DNA of 64,000 bases from Laguncularia racemosa (lineage: Eukaryota; Streptophyta; Magnoliopsida; Myrtales; Combretaceae). Both the position numbers and the translations under genes were made by a program. Shown here piece by piece: positions 21,019-33,409 of the stretch. Within the stretch, counting starts at the first letter, position 1. Each line of letters opens with the position of its first letter. Under the pieces are notes generated by a model, which saw nothing but the letters and a program-made list of their open reading frames with translations, ran no database searches and was not told where the DNA came from. Where the stretch lies: the NCBI GenBank assembly GCA_037954665.1, contig JBBMOL010000018.1:2356001-2420000 (forward strand), read 5' to 3'.

Positions 21019-22717
21019 TAGGGTTTAGGATTCGATTGTATGAAATACATAAGCCGCCTAGAACAATATCCCAACCATAATCTACTGCACTCCTCGATAT
21101 TGTTGTGACCTTCTTTATGAACAATTTCCCTTTCTAAATCTCTTAACTGATCGTGCATTACCAAGTGATTGTCATCCCCAGTTTTTATTAAGGACAAGGA
21201 AATAAGAATTTGAATTCCTTCTTCTAGATAAAAACCACAGTTGTCCTACATGAAAGATGTAGATTCAAGTTCACACCAATCAAAAGACATGCAATATCAA
21301 GAAATATCTGTTGTTATTCATGTTCAAGAGCATCATAACTTATTTTGCACTTGATTGTTAGGTATCCTCCTTAATTTCTTCAATGTAACATTCCAAATGC
21401 CTTCACTTTTTTGATAAAGCAAAGAACCAATAATCTCAATTGCTAAAGGGAACCCTCCGGTCGTAGATACAATATCTTCAGCTATGGTTTCCAAATCTTT
21501 GGGGCAAGAGGCATCCCTTCCAAAGGCATGCTTGCAAAATAACTTGTAAGACTGATCATAGTTCAATCCATTGAGTTCATAACTCAAGTTCACCATAGAT
21601 GCTATTGTGATATCTTTGTTTCTAGTAGTAATGGTAACCATACTCTCTGACCCAAACTAATTGTTTTTCGCTACTAGTTTATTTAGTTGATTCATATTCT
21701 CAACATCATCCAACAAAAGTAGAAGTCTCTTTCCCTTAAAGCACTTTTCAATTATAGTTATTCCTTGATCAACATGTGATATTTCTCCTAATGACTTATC
21801 AACTAGAATGTCTGAAATAACTTATTTTTGCTAATTCTCTATTCCCTTGTATTGTGATGATGTTTCACGAATTTTTGGTATGAAGCTAACATTCAAAGTG
21901 GTTAGAGAATTCATTAGAAAGGACCTTAGCTAGAGTCGTTTTGCCAATGCCACCCATACCATGAATTCCTAAGATTGTAGCATCATTGCCCGGTCTGGCA
22001 TCAATTATTTTCTTGATTTCTTTCACACGATCTTCAACCCCAACCAAGAAATCTGGAACAACTAAAATAGCTTTCCTCAACTCATTAAAAATTCTTGTGA
22101 CAACTATCTTCACCAATTGTCCTTCACGCCTGTATAACATATTTCAATATAAAGATTTGATACAAAAAAAAAATAAAAGAGAATTTAATATATGAAAGAC
22201 AATTTAAGAGTTACCGGTCTGCAGTTTTATTTGATTCCCATCCCTTTAAGGTTGTAATTTCTTTGAAAGCATTTTCCAATTCCCGGATAAGCTTTCCATC
22301 AAGTTCATGCTTTTTCTTGCATAATTGGAACTTCTTTCCGAAATGACCTTTTTGCTCACGAACATCCGATGGTTTAACTTGGCAAAAGATAGGTAGGTAA
22401 AGTTGATTTGACGTTTCCTTGCACTTGAGGATTTGGAGAAGCTCCTCGAGGCACCATATACTAGAAGCATAATGGGGCGAAATGATTAGAACTGAAATCT
22501 TAGAAACCTTGATTGCTTCAAATAGTTGATCAATCTTCTCACCCACACGAAGCTCTTCGCTATCTCTGAACACCATGATTCCTCTATCGACCAATCTTTG
22601 GTAAAGATGGTCAGTGAAGCCATGGCGGGTATCTTCTCCTCTGAAGCTTAAGAACACTTCGTAATTTTCCTTTGGAGGAAGAGTGGAGGATGAACCCAGC
22701 CTTAAGCAACTCATCAT
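21019..22717 (-). pseudogene. TIR-NBS(-LRR) disease-resistance gene, truncated
   Basis: A plant intracellular immune-receptor remnant. Exon 1 (22717-22215) begins at ATG 22717 with a second ATG next to it. It encodes a TIR domain with YEVFLSFRGEDTR, the NADase/signalling module of TNL receptors. An 85-bp intron follows (donor GT at 22214-22213, acceptor AG at 22131-22130). Exon 2 (from 22129) encodes the NB-ARC: P-loop GMGGIGKTT at 21934-21960, a kinase-2 LLLLLDDVE near 21720, an RNBS-B-like segment near 21640, a GLPL variant (GFPLAI) near 21440 and an MHD motif at 21150-21158. It is broken by a frameshift near 21888 and stops near 21825, 21660 and 21330. Sequence stops resembling an NLR about 45 codons after MHD, at the MITE; no LRR is seen. 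The TIR motif set points to a eudicot. Confidence 0.85.
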
Positions 22718-22747
22718 GAAATGCTTAAAATTTTCAAAGCACTGCAA

Positions 22748-24529
22748 GGATTCTGAATTAGAGATTATATTTACTATTGTTAACCGAATTCAAGAACCTC
22801 GAGGCAGACATTCTTGCAGTAACTCTTCTTCTTTTTTATGGTGATTAAGGTCTATTGACTGATTTTGATTTTTAGGTATGGCTTTGTCTTTTCCTTTGTT
22901 TGTGCTTTGGTGAGATGTGATAAATAGTGTTGAATATTATGAAGGAAGTTTCCAGGAAAGCCTTGGAGATCAATTCCATGTGGAAAGTGGGCCCTTTGAA
23001 AACACCATTGCAACTTGCATTAAGTCTAGGTCTATGGTGCTTGCTCTTTTCTTTTTCTTTTTTATTTAATAATGATTATTGATCGCTTGGCCTTTCTTTA
23101 ACAATTCATGATGATCGTATTATTTGTCACGTATTATTTATATGTAATATATAAATATTATTTTTTAATATATATAGTTTATATAAAATATGAATAATAA
23201 TTTATTATTATTATTTTTTAAAATTATTCATCTTACTGTATATGTGCTAAAATCTTATTAATATTAAAGTATAATTCTCAGATTTAAAAAAAAAAAATTT
23301 ATGACCTTTTATTGGTCAACACGGCATCCGCGGTGAATGATTAGTACAACGTGCAAGGCAAGCAAACGGTAAAAAGGATGTCAAAAAACTTACCAGTCTA
23401 CTCTACACCACGAAGATTAGTTAGCTCTGGAGAGGTAACAATAACCTTTCAAACGATTCTTATCTCTTTATAATTGCTTTCAACTATTCATAGAGCCTAA
23501 TCCTAAATTTTTTATTAATTTAACATATATTAAGTTTGGTCCACTTAATACAAATTACTTGATGGTAAAATTTAAAATAAATTTAATTTTTTATTATTTT
23601 AAAAAATTGAAGTTGCCACCTAATTAAGTAAAAAATAAAAATAAATTAAGATAATGGGATAGATTAACCTTAACTAGATACTAATTTACAAATTTCTAAA
23701 AAGCATTTACAAAAAGCTTAACTAAAAATATTGGGCTCAAGGATTAACCTATTACGTCTTAAATGTTTACTACTTATTATTTTTGAAGAATAGGTTTCAT
23801 ATAAATTCCCTTCATAACTATGTATAAGAAAAATACCATTTGCATACAAATAAAACACAAGATAAGTCAACACAACAAAAAGATTTTCTATAATTTTTTA
23901 TTACTAATTGCTTCTTTTTAATCTTTCATTTTTTATTTTTTATTTGAAAACATAATTTGAAAAAAATGAAGCTTTTAGAAATTTTATGGTTGCCTTGTAA
24001 TTAATCAAGATCAAATTAACATAGTTTTGTTTGCTTTATAAAAACTTTAGCATGTTGGTTCATTTTATTTATGAAAAAGCATCAAGTTTTTTTTTATCAT
24101 TTTAATTGTATTAATAAATCTCTAATTCCTAAGTTTTATTCCCCATTTAAAAAAAAATCCTACTTTTGAAAACACCAATTAAATTTTTATTTTATAAAAA
24201 TCATTTTTTTAAGTAACAAAATGTTTTTCATTTCTTGGAAAGCATACTCTAGATGATAAAAGATTATTTTGAAAACCATAATCTAAATAAAAAAGCATTT
24301 TTTGCTTTTTTTGTTATTATAGTTTTTATTTTTATTTCTTTATTTTTAAAAAACCTAAATATTAAATTTACCGAGAACCTAATTGATCTTAGACAAAGGT
24401 AATACCATAACACAACCTACATAATGGCTTCTACCTAAAAATATTTTTATTGTAAAAAAAATTGTGATGCAAATATAAAACCTTATCCATTCAATATATT
24501 AAACCTATTGATGCACTAGTTAAACACAT
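22748..24529. other. AT-rich sequence upstream of the NLR pseudogene
   Basis: This would have held the NLR promoter. No gene or element is recognised. TA-rich runs occur at 23130-23230. Confidence 0.45.
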
Positions 24530-24709
24530 CAAATATGAAATCATAATACAATGAAACTGAGGACATTCAAACATACTACTAATATCATATATCTAGTAAC
24601 CATGCAATCAATAATCATGCAAATATGAAATCATAATACTATGAAATTGAGGGCATTCCAACATACTACTAATATCATATGTCTAGTAACCATGCAATCA
24701 ATAATCGTG
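24530..24709. repeat. Tandem duplication, 90-bp unit, two copies
   Basis: 24530-24619 and 24620-24709 are near identical, differing at about six positions. They lie 124 bp left of the Copia element. Non-coding. Confidence 0.85.
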
Positions 24710-24833
24710 TTACAATAATAAGCATCCATGTATAAAATTCACCAACAGCAAATACTGTATTATATTTTATTAATATTATTATTATTATTTATTCATTTAT
24801 TTTTAATAATGTTTTTTTTATTATTCATGAACT

Positions 24834-25577
24834 TGTTAAGAAAAGAAGCTCTCGTTCTCTTCCTCTTGCCTGTGCGATTCATTATTGACAAACAACAATC
24901 AATAATAAAATGCATAAATTGAAAAGAAATAATCAATACCAAGGATTTTTACGTAGAAATCCCAATTTTGGGAAAAAACCATGGGACCGCCGAACGCAAA
25001 TTCTTCCACTATCAAAGCAATGGGTTACACACTTCTTCACTAGTCTCACTAGTGGATTACACAGTCTCACCACAAGCTAGTAGATCAAATACAATTGATT
25101 TCCCTCTTTAGAACTCTCTCTAGGTTTTGGAATCACCCTTTTTTGTGTTTTAGGTTTTCTCACTCGTGTTTTCGGCCTTCTCCACACTAGGTTACAAAGG
25201 GATACGAATATATATATATATAGTCCAAAAATAGGCAACTAACTTAAGACTTACGCTAGCACAAAGGCCGGCGGCCTTGGGCCGGCCTAGGCCCTGTTTC
25301 AACACATGACTTATACACGGCCGTGCCTCAGGCCGTGTATGCAACCGTATATGCTTCTATGGATCTTCTGAACTCAACACACGGTCGTGCCTCGGGCCAT
25401 GTATGCTTGAGGCTTATACACGGCTGTGCCTCAGGTCGTGTATACAGCCGTTTATGGTTCTGTTTTGCTTGGTTTTGACAATTTCCTTCAAGCTTAACAT
25501 TCCTTCATCTAAGTATACTTCATATACTTAGGATAACCTTGGTATAGACCCATATGTGTTGGATCTATACCCCAACA
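24834..25577 (-). repeat. Copia 3' LTR
   Basis: 744 bp, TGTTAAGAAAAG to TATACCCCAACA on the plus strand. It aligns along its length with 29579-30357. It keeps the (TA)n promoter-like run at 25207-25222 and GC-rich palindromes at 25262-25295 and 25316-25450. Confidence 0.92.
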
Positions 25578-25579
25578 AA

Positions 25580-25589
25580 CTCCCCCTCC
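25580..25589 (-). other. Copia polypurine tract
   Basis: GGAGGGGGAG on the minus strand, two bases from the 3' LTR; it primes plus-strand DNA synthesis. Confidence 0.8.
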
Positions 25590-25592
25590 AAC

Positions 25593-26398
25593 TCATATGG
25601 GGGGTTCCATCACCCCTGCAATATTCCTGCAGCAAACAATCTTTTCTTTGGGTAGAGCCTTCATCATCATATCTGACGCATTATCATCAGTGTGAATCTT
25701 CTCAAGCTTTAACTGTCTAGACTCTAGCACATCCCTGATCCAATGATACCTAACATCAATGTGTTTTGACCTGGAGTGGAACATCAGATTCTTACGAAGA
25801 TGTATAGCGCTCTGACTATCACAGTACAACTTCAGCTCTTCTTGCTCTTGACCCAACTCTTCTAAAAACTTTTTCATCCACAAAACTTCCTTGCAGGCTT
25901 CTATTATAGCAATATACTCAACCTTAGTAGTGGAAAGTGCAACACACTTCTGTAACTTCGATTGCCAGGACACTGCCCTCCTCCCCTTGCATAAGTAATC
26001 AGATAACCTGAAGTGGATTTCCTAGAATCCAAATCACCAGCCATGTCAGCATCTGAAAACCCCTTTAGTGCAGATTTATTGTCACCGCCAAATTGCAAAC
26101 ATAACCTGGAAGTGCCCTTGAGATATTTGAGAATCCATTTAACTGCTGTCTAGTGCTCTTTGCCTGGATTTGAGAGATAGTAGCTCACTACACCTACAAC
26201 ATGAGCAATGTTTAGCCTGGTACACACCATGGCATACATAAGACTTCCCACTACTGAAGCATATGTGACTTTCTTCATATCTTCCTTGTTTGTCTCACTC
26301 TTTGGACACTAAGTTGAACTCAGTTTGAAGTGACCTACAAGTGGAGAGCAGATAGCTTTTACTTTGCCCATGTTGAATCTCTTTAACACCTTCTCAAT
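25593..26398 (-). pseudogene. Copia RNase H region and RT tail
   Basis: This is the C-terminal part of the polyprotein. 26098-25593 encodes the RNase H domain with SRKSTSGY, the LYCDSQSAI active-site strand, and the HIDVRYHWIRD motif. RNase H removes RNA from the RNA-DNA hybrid. A frameshift separates the two open segments near 25960. TAG stops lie at 26309-26311 and 26150-26152. The frame ends near the polypurine tract. Confidence 0.85.
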
Positions 26399-27016
26399 AT
26401 ACCTCTCCTATGATAACCACAGCTTTTGGCTCTTCCTGTCTCTAATTATCCTCATCCCTAGAATTTGGCTAGTGGGTCCTAAGTCTTTCATAGAGAAGGA
26501 CTTACTCAATGAAATCTTCAGTTCTTTGATCTGCTTGGCATCCCTGCCAATAATCAGCATATAATCTACATAAGGTAGTAACATAATGAACTCACCATTG
26601 GCTAACTTTTTAATGAAGACACAATGGTCTGTAGTAGTCCTAATATAACCTTGATCAATTATGAAGGACTCAAACTTCTTGTACCACTGCCTTGGAGCTT
26701 GTTTTAGTCCGTATAAAATTTTCTTCAGTCTGCAAACAAGATTCTCCTTCCCATTGGTCTTGAACCCTTCAGGCTGCTCCATATAGATCTCTTCCTCCAA
26801 TTCACCATGGAGGAATGCTGTCTTCACATCCATCTACTCAACCTCTAGATTTATTCTAGCAGCAATGCTGAGCACAACCCTAATAGATGACATCTTCACC
26901 ACAAGTGATAAAATCTCTTCAAAATCGACCCCCTTCTTCTGACTGAACCCCTTAACAACCAGCCTTGCCTTGTACCTTGGCTGAGAAGTACTTTCATCAG
27001 TCTTCAATCTGTATAC
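26399..27016 (-). pseudogene. Copia reverse transcriptase
   Basis: RT domain with DVKTAFLHGELEEEIYMEQP and LYGLKQAPRQWY. The catalytic YVDD box at 26561-26572 reads YVDY, so one metal-binding aspartate is lost. A TAG stop at 26834-26836 directly precedes the DVKTAF segment, and another lies at 26408-26410. Together these exclude activity. Confidence 0.88.
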
Positions 27017-27019
27017 TCA

Positions 27020-28234
27020 TTTATTCCTTAGAGGTCTCTTACCCTTAGGTAGTTCAACTAAGTCATAGGTCTTGTTCTCATGTAAGGATTTTATTTCCTC
27101 TTGCATGGCTTTTACCCATTCTTTCTTATTGTCATGAGTCATTACTTCCTCATAACATTCAGGTTCTCCCCCATCAGTAATCATCACATACTCATCTTGA
27201 CTATATCTCACTAATGGTCTTCTATCTCTAGAAGATCTCCTCACCTCAGCCTGTTGCTGTGGCTCTTGTAACTCATTTCTTGTGTCCTCTATAGTTCTTT
27301 CATCAGTAAGATCAGATAAAGGTGCAAGATCTACGTTTGTGGGAATCTGACCTGAGGATGCTAGCTTCTCAGTCTTTTCTATATCTTCAACTGTTTGGTC
27401 TTCTACGAAAACCACATCTCTACTCCTGATAATTTTCTTATCAATAGGATCCCACAATCTATACCCATACTCATCATATGCATATCCAAGGAAAATACAT
27501 TGCTTGGAGTTGGCATCAAGCTTTACTCTCTCATCCTTTGGAATGTGCACAAAAGCCCTGCAACTAAAAACTCATAAGTGATTGTAAGAAATGTCTTTTC
27601 CTGTCCAGACCTTCTCTGGGATATCACCATCCAGAGCATATGAGGGAGAAAGATTTATCAAATCAATAGCTGTCCTCATAGCTTCACCCCAAAATGACTT
27701 AGGCAGCTTGGCCTGAGATAACATGCACTTCACTCTCTCAATGATAGTGCGATTCATTCTTTCTGCAACACCATTCTATTGTGGTGTCTTTGGGATTGTC
27801 TTCTCCAGTTTTATCCCATGATCAATGCAGTACTGTTCAAACGGGCCTCTATACTCCCCACCATTGTCAGCCTTGACAAATATTAACTTCCTGCTGGTCT
27901 CATGCTCCACTCTAGAGTGAAACTGTTTGAATACATTCAAAACCTAATCTTTAGAATTCAATGCATAAGTCCAAAGCTTCTTAGAGTAGTCATCAATAAA
28001 TGTAACAAAATACATTGCACTACCCATTGTTAAATCCTTCATATAACACACACCTGTATGAACCAAATCTAATATATGAGCTTTTCTACTAGGTGTATTT
28101 CTTTGAAAACTAACTTTGTGTTGTTTACCAGCAAAATAGTCAGTGCATGGTTTTAAAAAAGTACCTTTCAAATCTGGTAGAAGCTTCTTCTTCATAAGCA
28201 TTTGGAGTCCTTTCTCACTCATGTGCCCAAGCCA
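27020..28234 (-). pseudogene. Copia integrase and integrase-RT spacer
   Basis: The GAG-pre-integrase segment with WLGHMSEKGL runs to the DDE integrase core (FVTFIDDYSKKLWTYAL near 28000). It is followed by a variable acidic spacer (27550-27020) leading into RT. Integrase joins the element's DNA to the host chromosome. Stops are at 28235-28237, 27944-27946, 27776-27778 (TAG), 27572-27574 and 27017-27019 (TGA). Confidence 0.85.
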
Positions 28235-28237
28235 CTA

Positions 28238-28630
28238 ATGCCACATCTCTACAGTAGCATCATCAGTCAAGTTCAATTCACCTTTGCTTAGCTTTGCTGG
28301 CATTAAGTAAAGTGTGTTGTCCTTTCTTCCTTTTGCTACAATCAGAGACCCTTTGGTGAGCTTCCAACTACCATCACCAAAGTAACTGTGAAAGCCTTCA
28401 TCATCTAATTTTCCTGTTGAGATCAGGTTTAGGCGGATATATGATATATGTCTCACATCCTTGAGAACGAGTTTACAACCTGTATTAGTTTCCAAGATGA
28501 TGCTCCCAATGCCTGTAATCCTTGAGGTTTCATTATTTCCTATCCTAACATTGCCATAATCACCAGCAGTGTAGGATGAGAAAAACTTGCCATGTGCTGT
28601 CACATGAAAGGAGGCACCAGAATCAACTAC
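28238..28630 (-). pseudogene. Copia aspartic protease
   Basis: The retropepsin-type protease begins just after the TAG at 28631-28633. The DSGAS active site lies near 28620, followed by the VRIGN and G-I-GSI strands. It would cut the polyprotein. The domain itself is uninterrupted up to 28238. Confidence 0.82.
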
Positions 28631-28633
28631 CTA

Positions 28634-29515
28634 GTCATTATCATGACTTGCAAGACTAATACAACCCTCATCCCATGTAACCACTATCTCACTATTTGCT
28701 GCTGCAGTGGTGTCTTCATTTGAATCATCACCCTTTCCTTGCTTTTTCTTCCATAGCCTACATTCCTTCTTGTAATGTCCTGGCTTGTCACAATAAAAAC
28801 ATTTAATGTTCTTTCTGCCCCTTGACTTGGATCTCCCCATTGACTTATTTGTTCTGTCAGATTTTTCATTCTTTCTTCCGTTCTTGCTTCTACCCCTCCT
28901 ATCATACTTGTCTATGACAAGTGCCCTGGATTCAGAACCAGTACCCAAATCTTTCCTTCTGGCCTTTTCATTGATTAAACTATCCTTAACCATAGACAAG
29001 GTTAACGTTCCATTTGGAGCTGAATTACTTACCGATACTATAAGAGTTTCCCAACTCTCAAATAACGAGCTCAATAATAGGAGTGCTTAGATCTCATCCT
29101 CAAGCACAAGCTTCATTGTAGTCAGTTAATTCACGAGTCCCTAAAAATCATTTAAATGCTCTGACATATTCGGGCCTTTCCTATATTTCAAGTTAACTAC
29201 CCTTCTTATCAAAGAGGTTTTATTCAGGGCAGTTTGTCTTTCATACATAGACTTTAATTTCTTCTATAGGACATCAGCCCTAGTCTCCTAAGCAACATGA
29301 TGATACACACTCTGATCAACCCACTATCTAATATATCCTACAGTCTTTCTATGTAGTATCAACCACTATGCATCAGATTTATCCTGTGGCTTTGCAACAT
29401 CACCACTTAGAGGCAAATACAAATCTTTATAGTATAATAGATCTTCCATCATCAACTTCTAGATAGAGTAATTAGAGGAGTTAAGTTTAATCATCGTACC
29501 TGAAGATTCAGCCAT
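28634..29515 (-). pseudogene. Copia gag
   Basis: ATG at 29513-29515, about 64 bp downstream of the 5' LTR, starts the nucleocapsid/capsid polyprotein. A basic segment precedes a CCHC zinc knuckle (CFYCDKPGHYKKEC, 28760-28801) that binds the RNA genome. Six TAG and two TAA stops fall between 29461 and 29087; the part from 29074 to 28634 is open. Confidence 0.85.
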
Positions 29516-29564
29516 GTCTGTGATGGAAAAACACAAAATCCTAATTTCCTTTTTGAAACTTGGT

Positions 29565-29576
29565 GCTTTGATACCA
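29565..29576 (-). other. Copia primer-binding site
   Basis: TGGTATCAAAGC on the minus strand, two bases inside the 5' LTR. It complements the 3' end of initiator tRNA-Met with one mismatch; standard for Copia. Confidence 0.88.
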
Positions 29577-29578
29577 CT

Positions 29579-30357
29579 TGTTAAGAAAAGAAGCTCCTGT
29601 TATCTTCCTTTTGCCTGTACGATTCACTATTGACAAACAATAATCAATAATAAAATGCGAAAATTGAAAAGAAATAATCAACACCAAGGATTTTTATGTG
29701 GAAAACCCTAATTTGGGGAAAAAACCACGGGACCGCCAAATACAAATTCTTCCACTATCAAAGTAATGGGTTACACACTTCTTCACTAGTCTCACTAGTG
29801 GATTACACAATCTCACCACAAGCCGGTGGATCAAATACAATTGATTTCCCTTTCTAGAACTCTCTCTAGGTTTTGGAATCACTCTTTTTTGTTTTTTAGG
29901 TTTTCTCACTCGTGTTTTCGACCTTTTCCACACTAGGTTACAAAGGGATACAAATATATATATATATAGTCCAACAATAGGCAACCGACTTAAGACTTAC
30001 GTCGGCACAAAGGCCAGCGGCCTTAAGCTCCAACGCCGGTGGCCTAAATCCAATCTAGGCCGGCGGCTTTGAGCCGACCTAAGCCCTGTTTCAACACACG
30101 GTTTATACACGGCCATGCCTCAGGCTGTGTATGCAACCGTATATGCTTCTGTGGATCTTCTGAACTCAACACACGGCCGTACCTTAGGTCGTGTATGCCT
30201 GAGGCTTATACACGGCTATGCCTCAGGCCGTGTATGGTTCTGTTTTGCTTGGTTTTGAAAATTTCCTTCAAGCTTAACATTCCTTCATCCAAGTATACTT
30301 CACATACTTAGGATAACCTTGGTATAGACCCAAATGTGTTGGATCTATACCCCAACA
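29579..30357 (-). repeat. Copia 5' LTR
   Basis: 779 bp. In the direction of transcription it has U3 with GC-rich palindromes (30240-30008), a (TA)n box at 29953-29969, then R and U5 to 29579. It carries an extra GC-rich unit around 30030-30075 that the 3' LTR lacks, explaining most of the length difference. Confidence 0.92.
30008..30240. repeat. GC-rich palindrome arrays in Copia U3
   Basis: Two kinds of word are present. GGCCGGCGGC/GGCCAGCGGCCTT words lie at 30010-30085, and ACACGGCCGTGCCT-CAGGCCGTGTATG words, variably mutated, at 30100-30240. Each can fold on itself. The second LTR carries matching arrays at 25262-25450. Confidence 0.75.
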
Positions 30358-30362
30358 AAACT

Positions 30363-33288
30363 AAATTAAGAAAAATAGGGACGAGACATTAAATTCTCCT
30401 ATTGATGTCAGTGCACGTAGGTCAGATGGGGTGTGACGACCGTGGGTCAAGTGAGTCCGGGTGGGGTTGGATTGGGTACTGCACAGGAGAAAGACAGCAG
30501 CAGTAGGTGGTTATGGAGGGCACTTCGGCCATCGTTGAAGGCGATTGAGTAGTCTAACCTTAGGATTTTTTGGTAGGAGGGGTTGATTGGTATTATGATT
30601 TATGACTAATAGATTTATTTGGTATTATATATTATGTATATATAATGTGTAAATATTAATAAAATTTTAATATTGTAATTTATATAAAACATGAATCCAT
30701 CTTATTATGATGCATGTATTATTGATATTATCTCTTTATTATCTAGACACACAAAATAAAGGGAATATAGAGAGTTGTTGGACCGTTCAACTATTTATTC
30801 TAACGGAGAGTTCATATTTATTATCTAAATTACACTCTTAAATATTAACAAATATATATTTTAATTTATTAATTTACTTAAATGTTGGAATTTGATGGAT
30901 TGGACATTTTTGAGACAATAACTTTCATAGGCAAACATCCAAAGAATTTAACCAAACATATAAAATTGAACATTGCCAAGGCTTTTGTAGCCTAGGAATG
31001 AGTGCAGGTTTTTGAATTGAATAGATCGGATTTAAATTCTTTATTCTCATTATAATGAAAAAAAAATTAAATAATAATATATGAGACTTTCTCTAGGAAT
31101 ATCGCTTATATGTAAAAACTAAAGAAAAACTAAATAAGGGTACTTTATGGGTGAAAAAAAAATCTATACTCCTCCTTCTAATATAAATCGAATAATTGTC
31201 AAGTGGCTCTAATAGGAAATTTCAATGAATCTATTCTATTTTAATAAAAAATTTTAAAAAAATAATACCTTTTTATATTCTTACAATTATTTATCATGTC
31301 ATTACAGTCACATTTATTTTTCATTCATAAGTCACTATAACCACATTTATCTTTCATTGTATTATAATGGCTTTGTAATTAGCTCACTATAATTCTTCTC
31401 CTATATAGTATATAGGTTATGTTCCAACTCTGTATATAGTTTGAGGCTATTAAAAATTGGTTAGTTACACCCAATTAAAAATAAAAATTTCTTCTTAGAT
31501 TTAAATTTATTTCTTTTCCAGTGCTCTTTAGATAAATTATTAGTGCGAAAACGTTTGAAGTACTTGAAAATTGTCTCACAATTGATCTTACATTCTTGTA
31601 CACATTCATTCTAAACTTTAATATGCTTTTTGACTATACATGTGAGTTATATGCAACTTGTTATACTAGAGTGATGAGTATATTAAGAGTGTGGCTCATA
31701 TTATATCATGTTATTGAAGTCCATAAATATTCATTGACAGTGTGGAAAGTGTTTTCACATGAAGTGGGAAATAATTGAAAAGGCTCTAAGTTATAAAATC
31801 CTTTTTGTAAATGTTAATCAACATCTTAGGGCAACAAGATTATTGTAAGAAGCAGTATAAAGCACAAGATGGATTGATTGGTGAAAACATGCTTGAGATA
31901 AAAAATTCAAGATAGTAAATATTTATCTCTTTTCATACTAGCTATTATAGAATTATTAGATCATCTTTTGCAAATGAGAGATAATTTAAGTATTGCTCTT
32001 ATGAGAAGTGGCACCACACACTTCTTTCTACATAGGGTTTCAATTTCTTGTTACTATACATTGTTACCAATAGTTGCTGAGAATAAAATAAATAAAATAA
32101 ACTCATTAAAAAATCTAGGGTTGATTTACTTCCCAAGACAGGTATAAACTAAGATGCCAAATCTTTAGACCAGCTGTCTAATTAGGTAGATTGAACCATG
32201 GCCTAAAAAACTTGATTCTTTTCCATTTTAATCTAAACTTGGCCTATTTTCCAATTAATTATCCTACTTTTTTATTTTATAATTTCAAGCTACACTTATT
32301 ATGCAGTTGATTTTTAATTTTGAGATAATTTTTTTACATTATTTTAAAATCCATAAACATTTTATTATTTGCAATGTTTTAGGTTTTTGTTTTCATAGAC
32401 AATGTCTTAAATACAAACAAAGATAACCTTGTCTATAGAAAATTGATCATACAACATGATATAAATAAATAGTTATCAACCATATTATACCACGTGCAAA
32501 TCAAAGATCGACTCTCTTTTATCTCATTGATAATCTTAGATAAACACAATTCGTGATGCATCATTACTTAGACATGAGCTTTGATAGTAATTCATTCATG
32601 CTATGGCCATGAACTTCAACACCACTCTTTTCTTTACTAGGAAACTATTGCATGCTCCACAACCAAAGGTGTGATAATTTTGTTGCATACTCATATCACT
32701 GAATAAACATGTAAGATTTAGAAACCAATCATAATTTCTACAAATACTTTATTTTTTTTATAAAACCCCATAAATTTATCAAGAGTAACAATTAAATATA
32801 TCCGATTGCATTATGAAATTACTAGCTCTCACTGTAGCTAAACAATTTTGATATCTCAATTTTGTTTTAAAGACTTAAAATACAATTGCGTAGCTACTAA
32901 ATCTTGTCTTCACTATCGATATAATTAGAGTTGATATTATCTTACCACTCCTAAAGTATAAGTCATAGCCTAAGTTATCATAAGAGTCTACCTCATTGAT
33001 TTCTTTAGTATTTAAAATTTAAAAGTCTCAAAATGGGTGAACAATGATGCCATTACAATAATCACTGGATGCATAATATATGAATGGCACACAAAGTTTA
33101 AGCACATACTTAAGTGCTAATGCAATAACCATAGTTTATTTATCTTGAATTAGGTGCATTAACAACATAGTTTAACATTCTAAGACTTGAAATAACTCAA
33201 ACTCCATATATGTATGAATGTATATATACGCATGTGCACACACATAACTTAACGTAATACCAAGGGTCATATGATCTATGTTGTCTAC
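30363..33288. other. AT-rich intergenic sequence
   Basis: Apart from a GC-richer patch at 30410-30560 that I do not recognise, nothing supports a gene. The small open frame at 31596-31778 is not convincing. Confidence 0.5.
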
Positions 33289-33409
33289 ACCAAAATTATG
33301 TTAGGGATCATTTAATCCTAAAAACCAATGCCAAAAATATGTGAAGAATCATCTAATCCAAACACTGATGTCAAAACTATGTGAAAGGTCATGTAATCCC
33401 AACCTAAAG
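33289..33409. repeat. Tandem repeat, about 40-bp unit, three copies
   Basis: Three diverged units of the pattern CAAAA-TATGTGAAGGATCAT-TAATCC begin near 33290, 33331 and 33371. A weaker fourth unit may precede them. Confidence 0.55.

Larger units (their letters stand above)
24834..30357 (-). mobile_element. Copia LTR retrotransposon, full length, inactive
   Basis: A complete 5.5-kb Ty1/Copia element in minus orientation. It has LTRs at 24834-25577 (3') and 29579-30357 (5'), a PBS for initiator tRNA-Met, a polypurine tract, and gag, protease, integrase, RT and RNase H in Copia order. The polyprotein frame from ATG 29515 to about 25990 holds 18 stops, then shifts frame once within RNase H. Flanking pentamers GAACT (24829-24833) and AAACT (30358-30362) match at four of five positions. 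LTR divergence is clear (744 versus 779 bp), so the insertion is not recent. Domain order and zinc knuckle resemble Tnt1-type elements. Confidence 0.92.
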
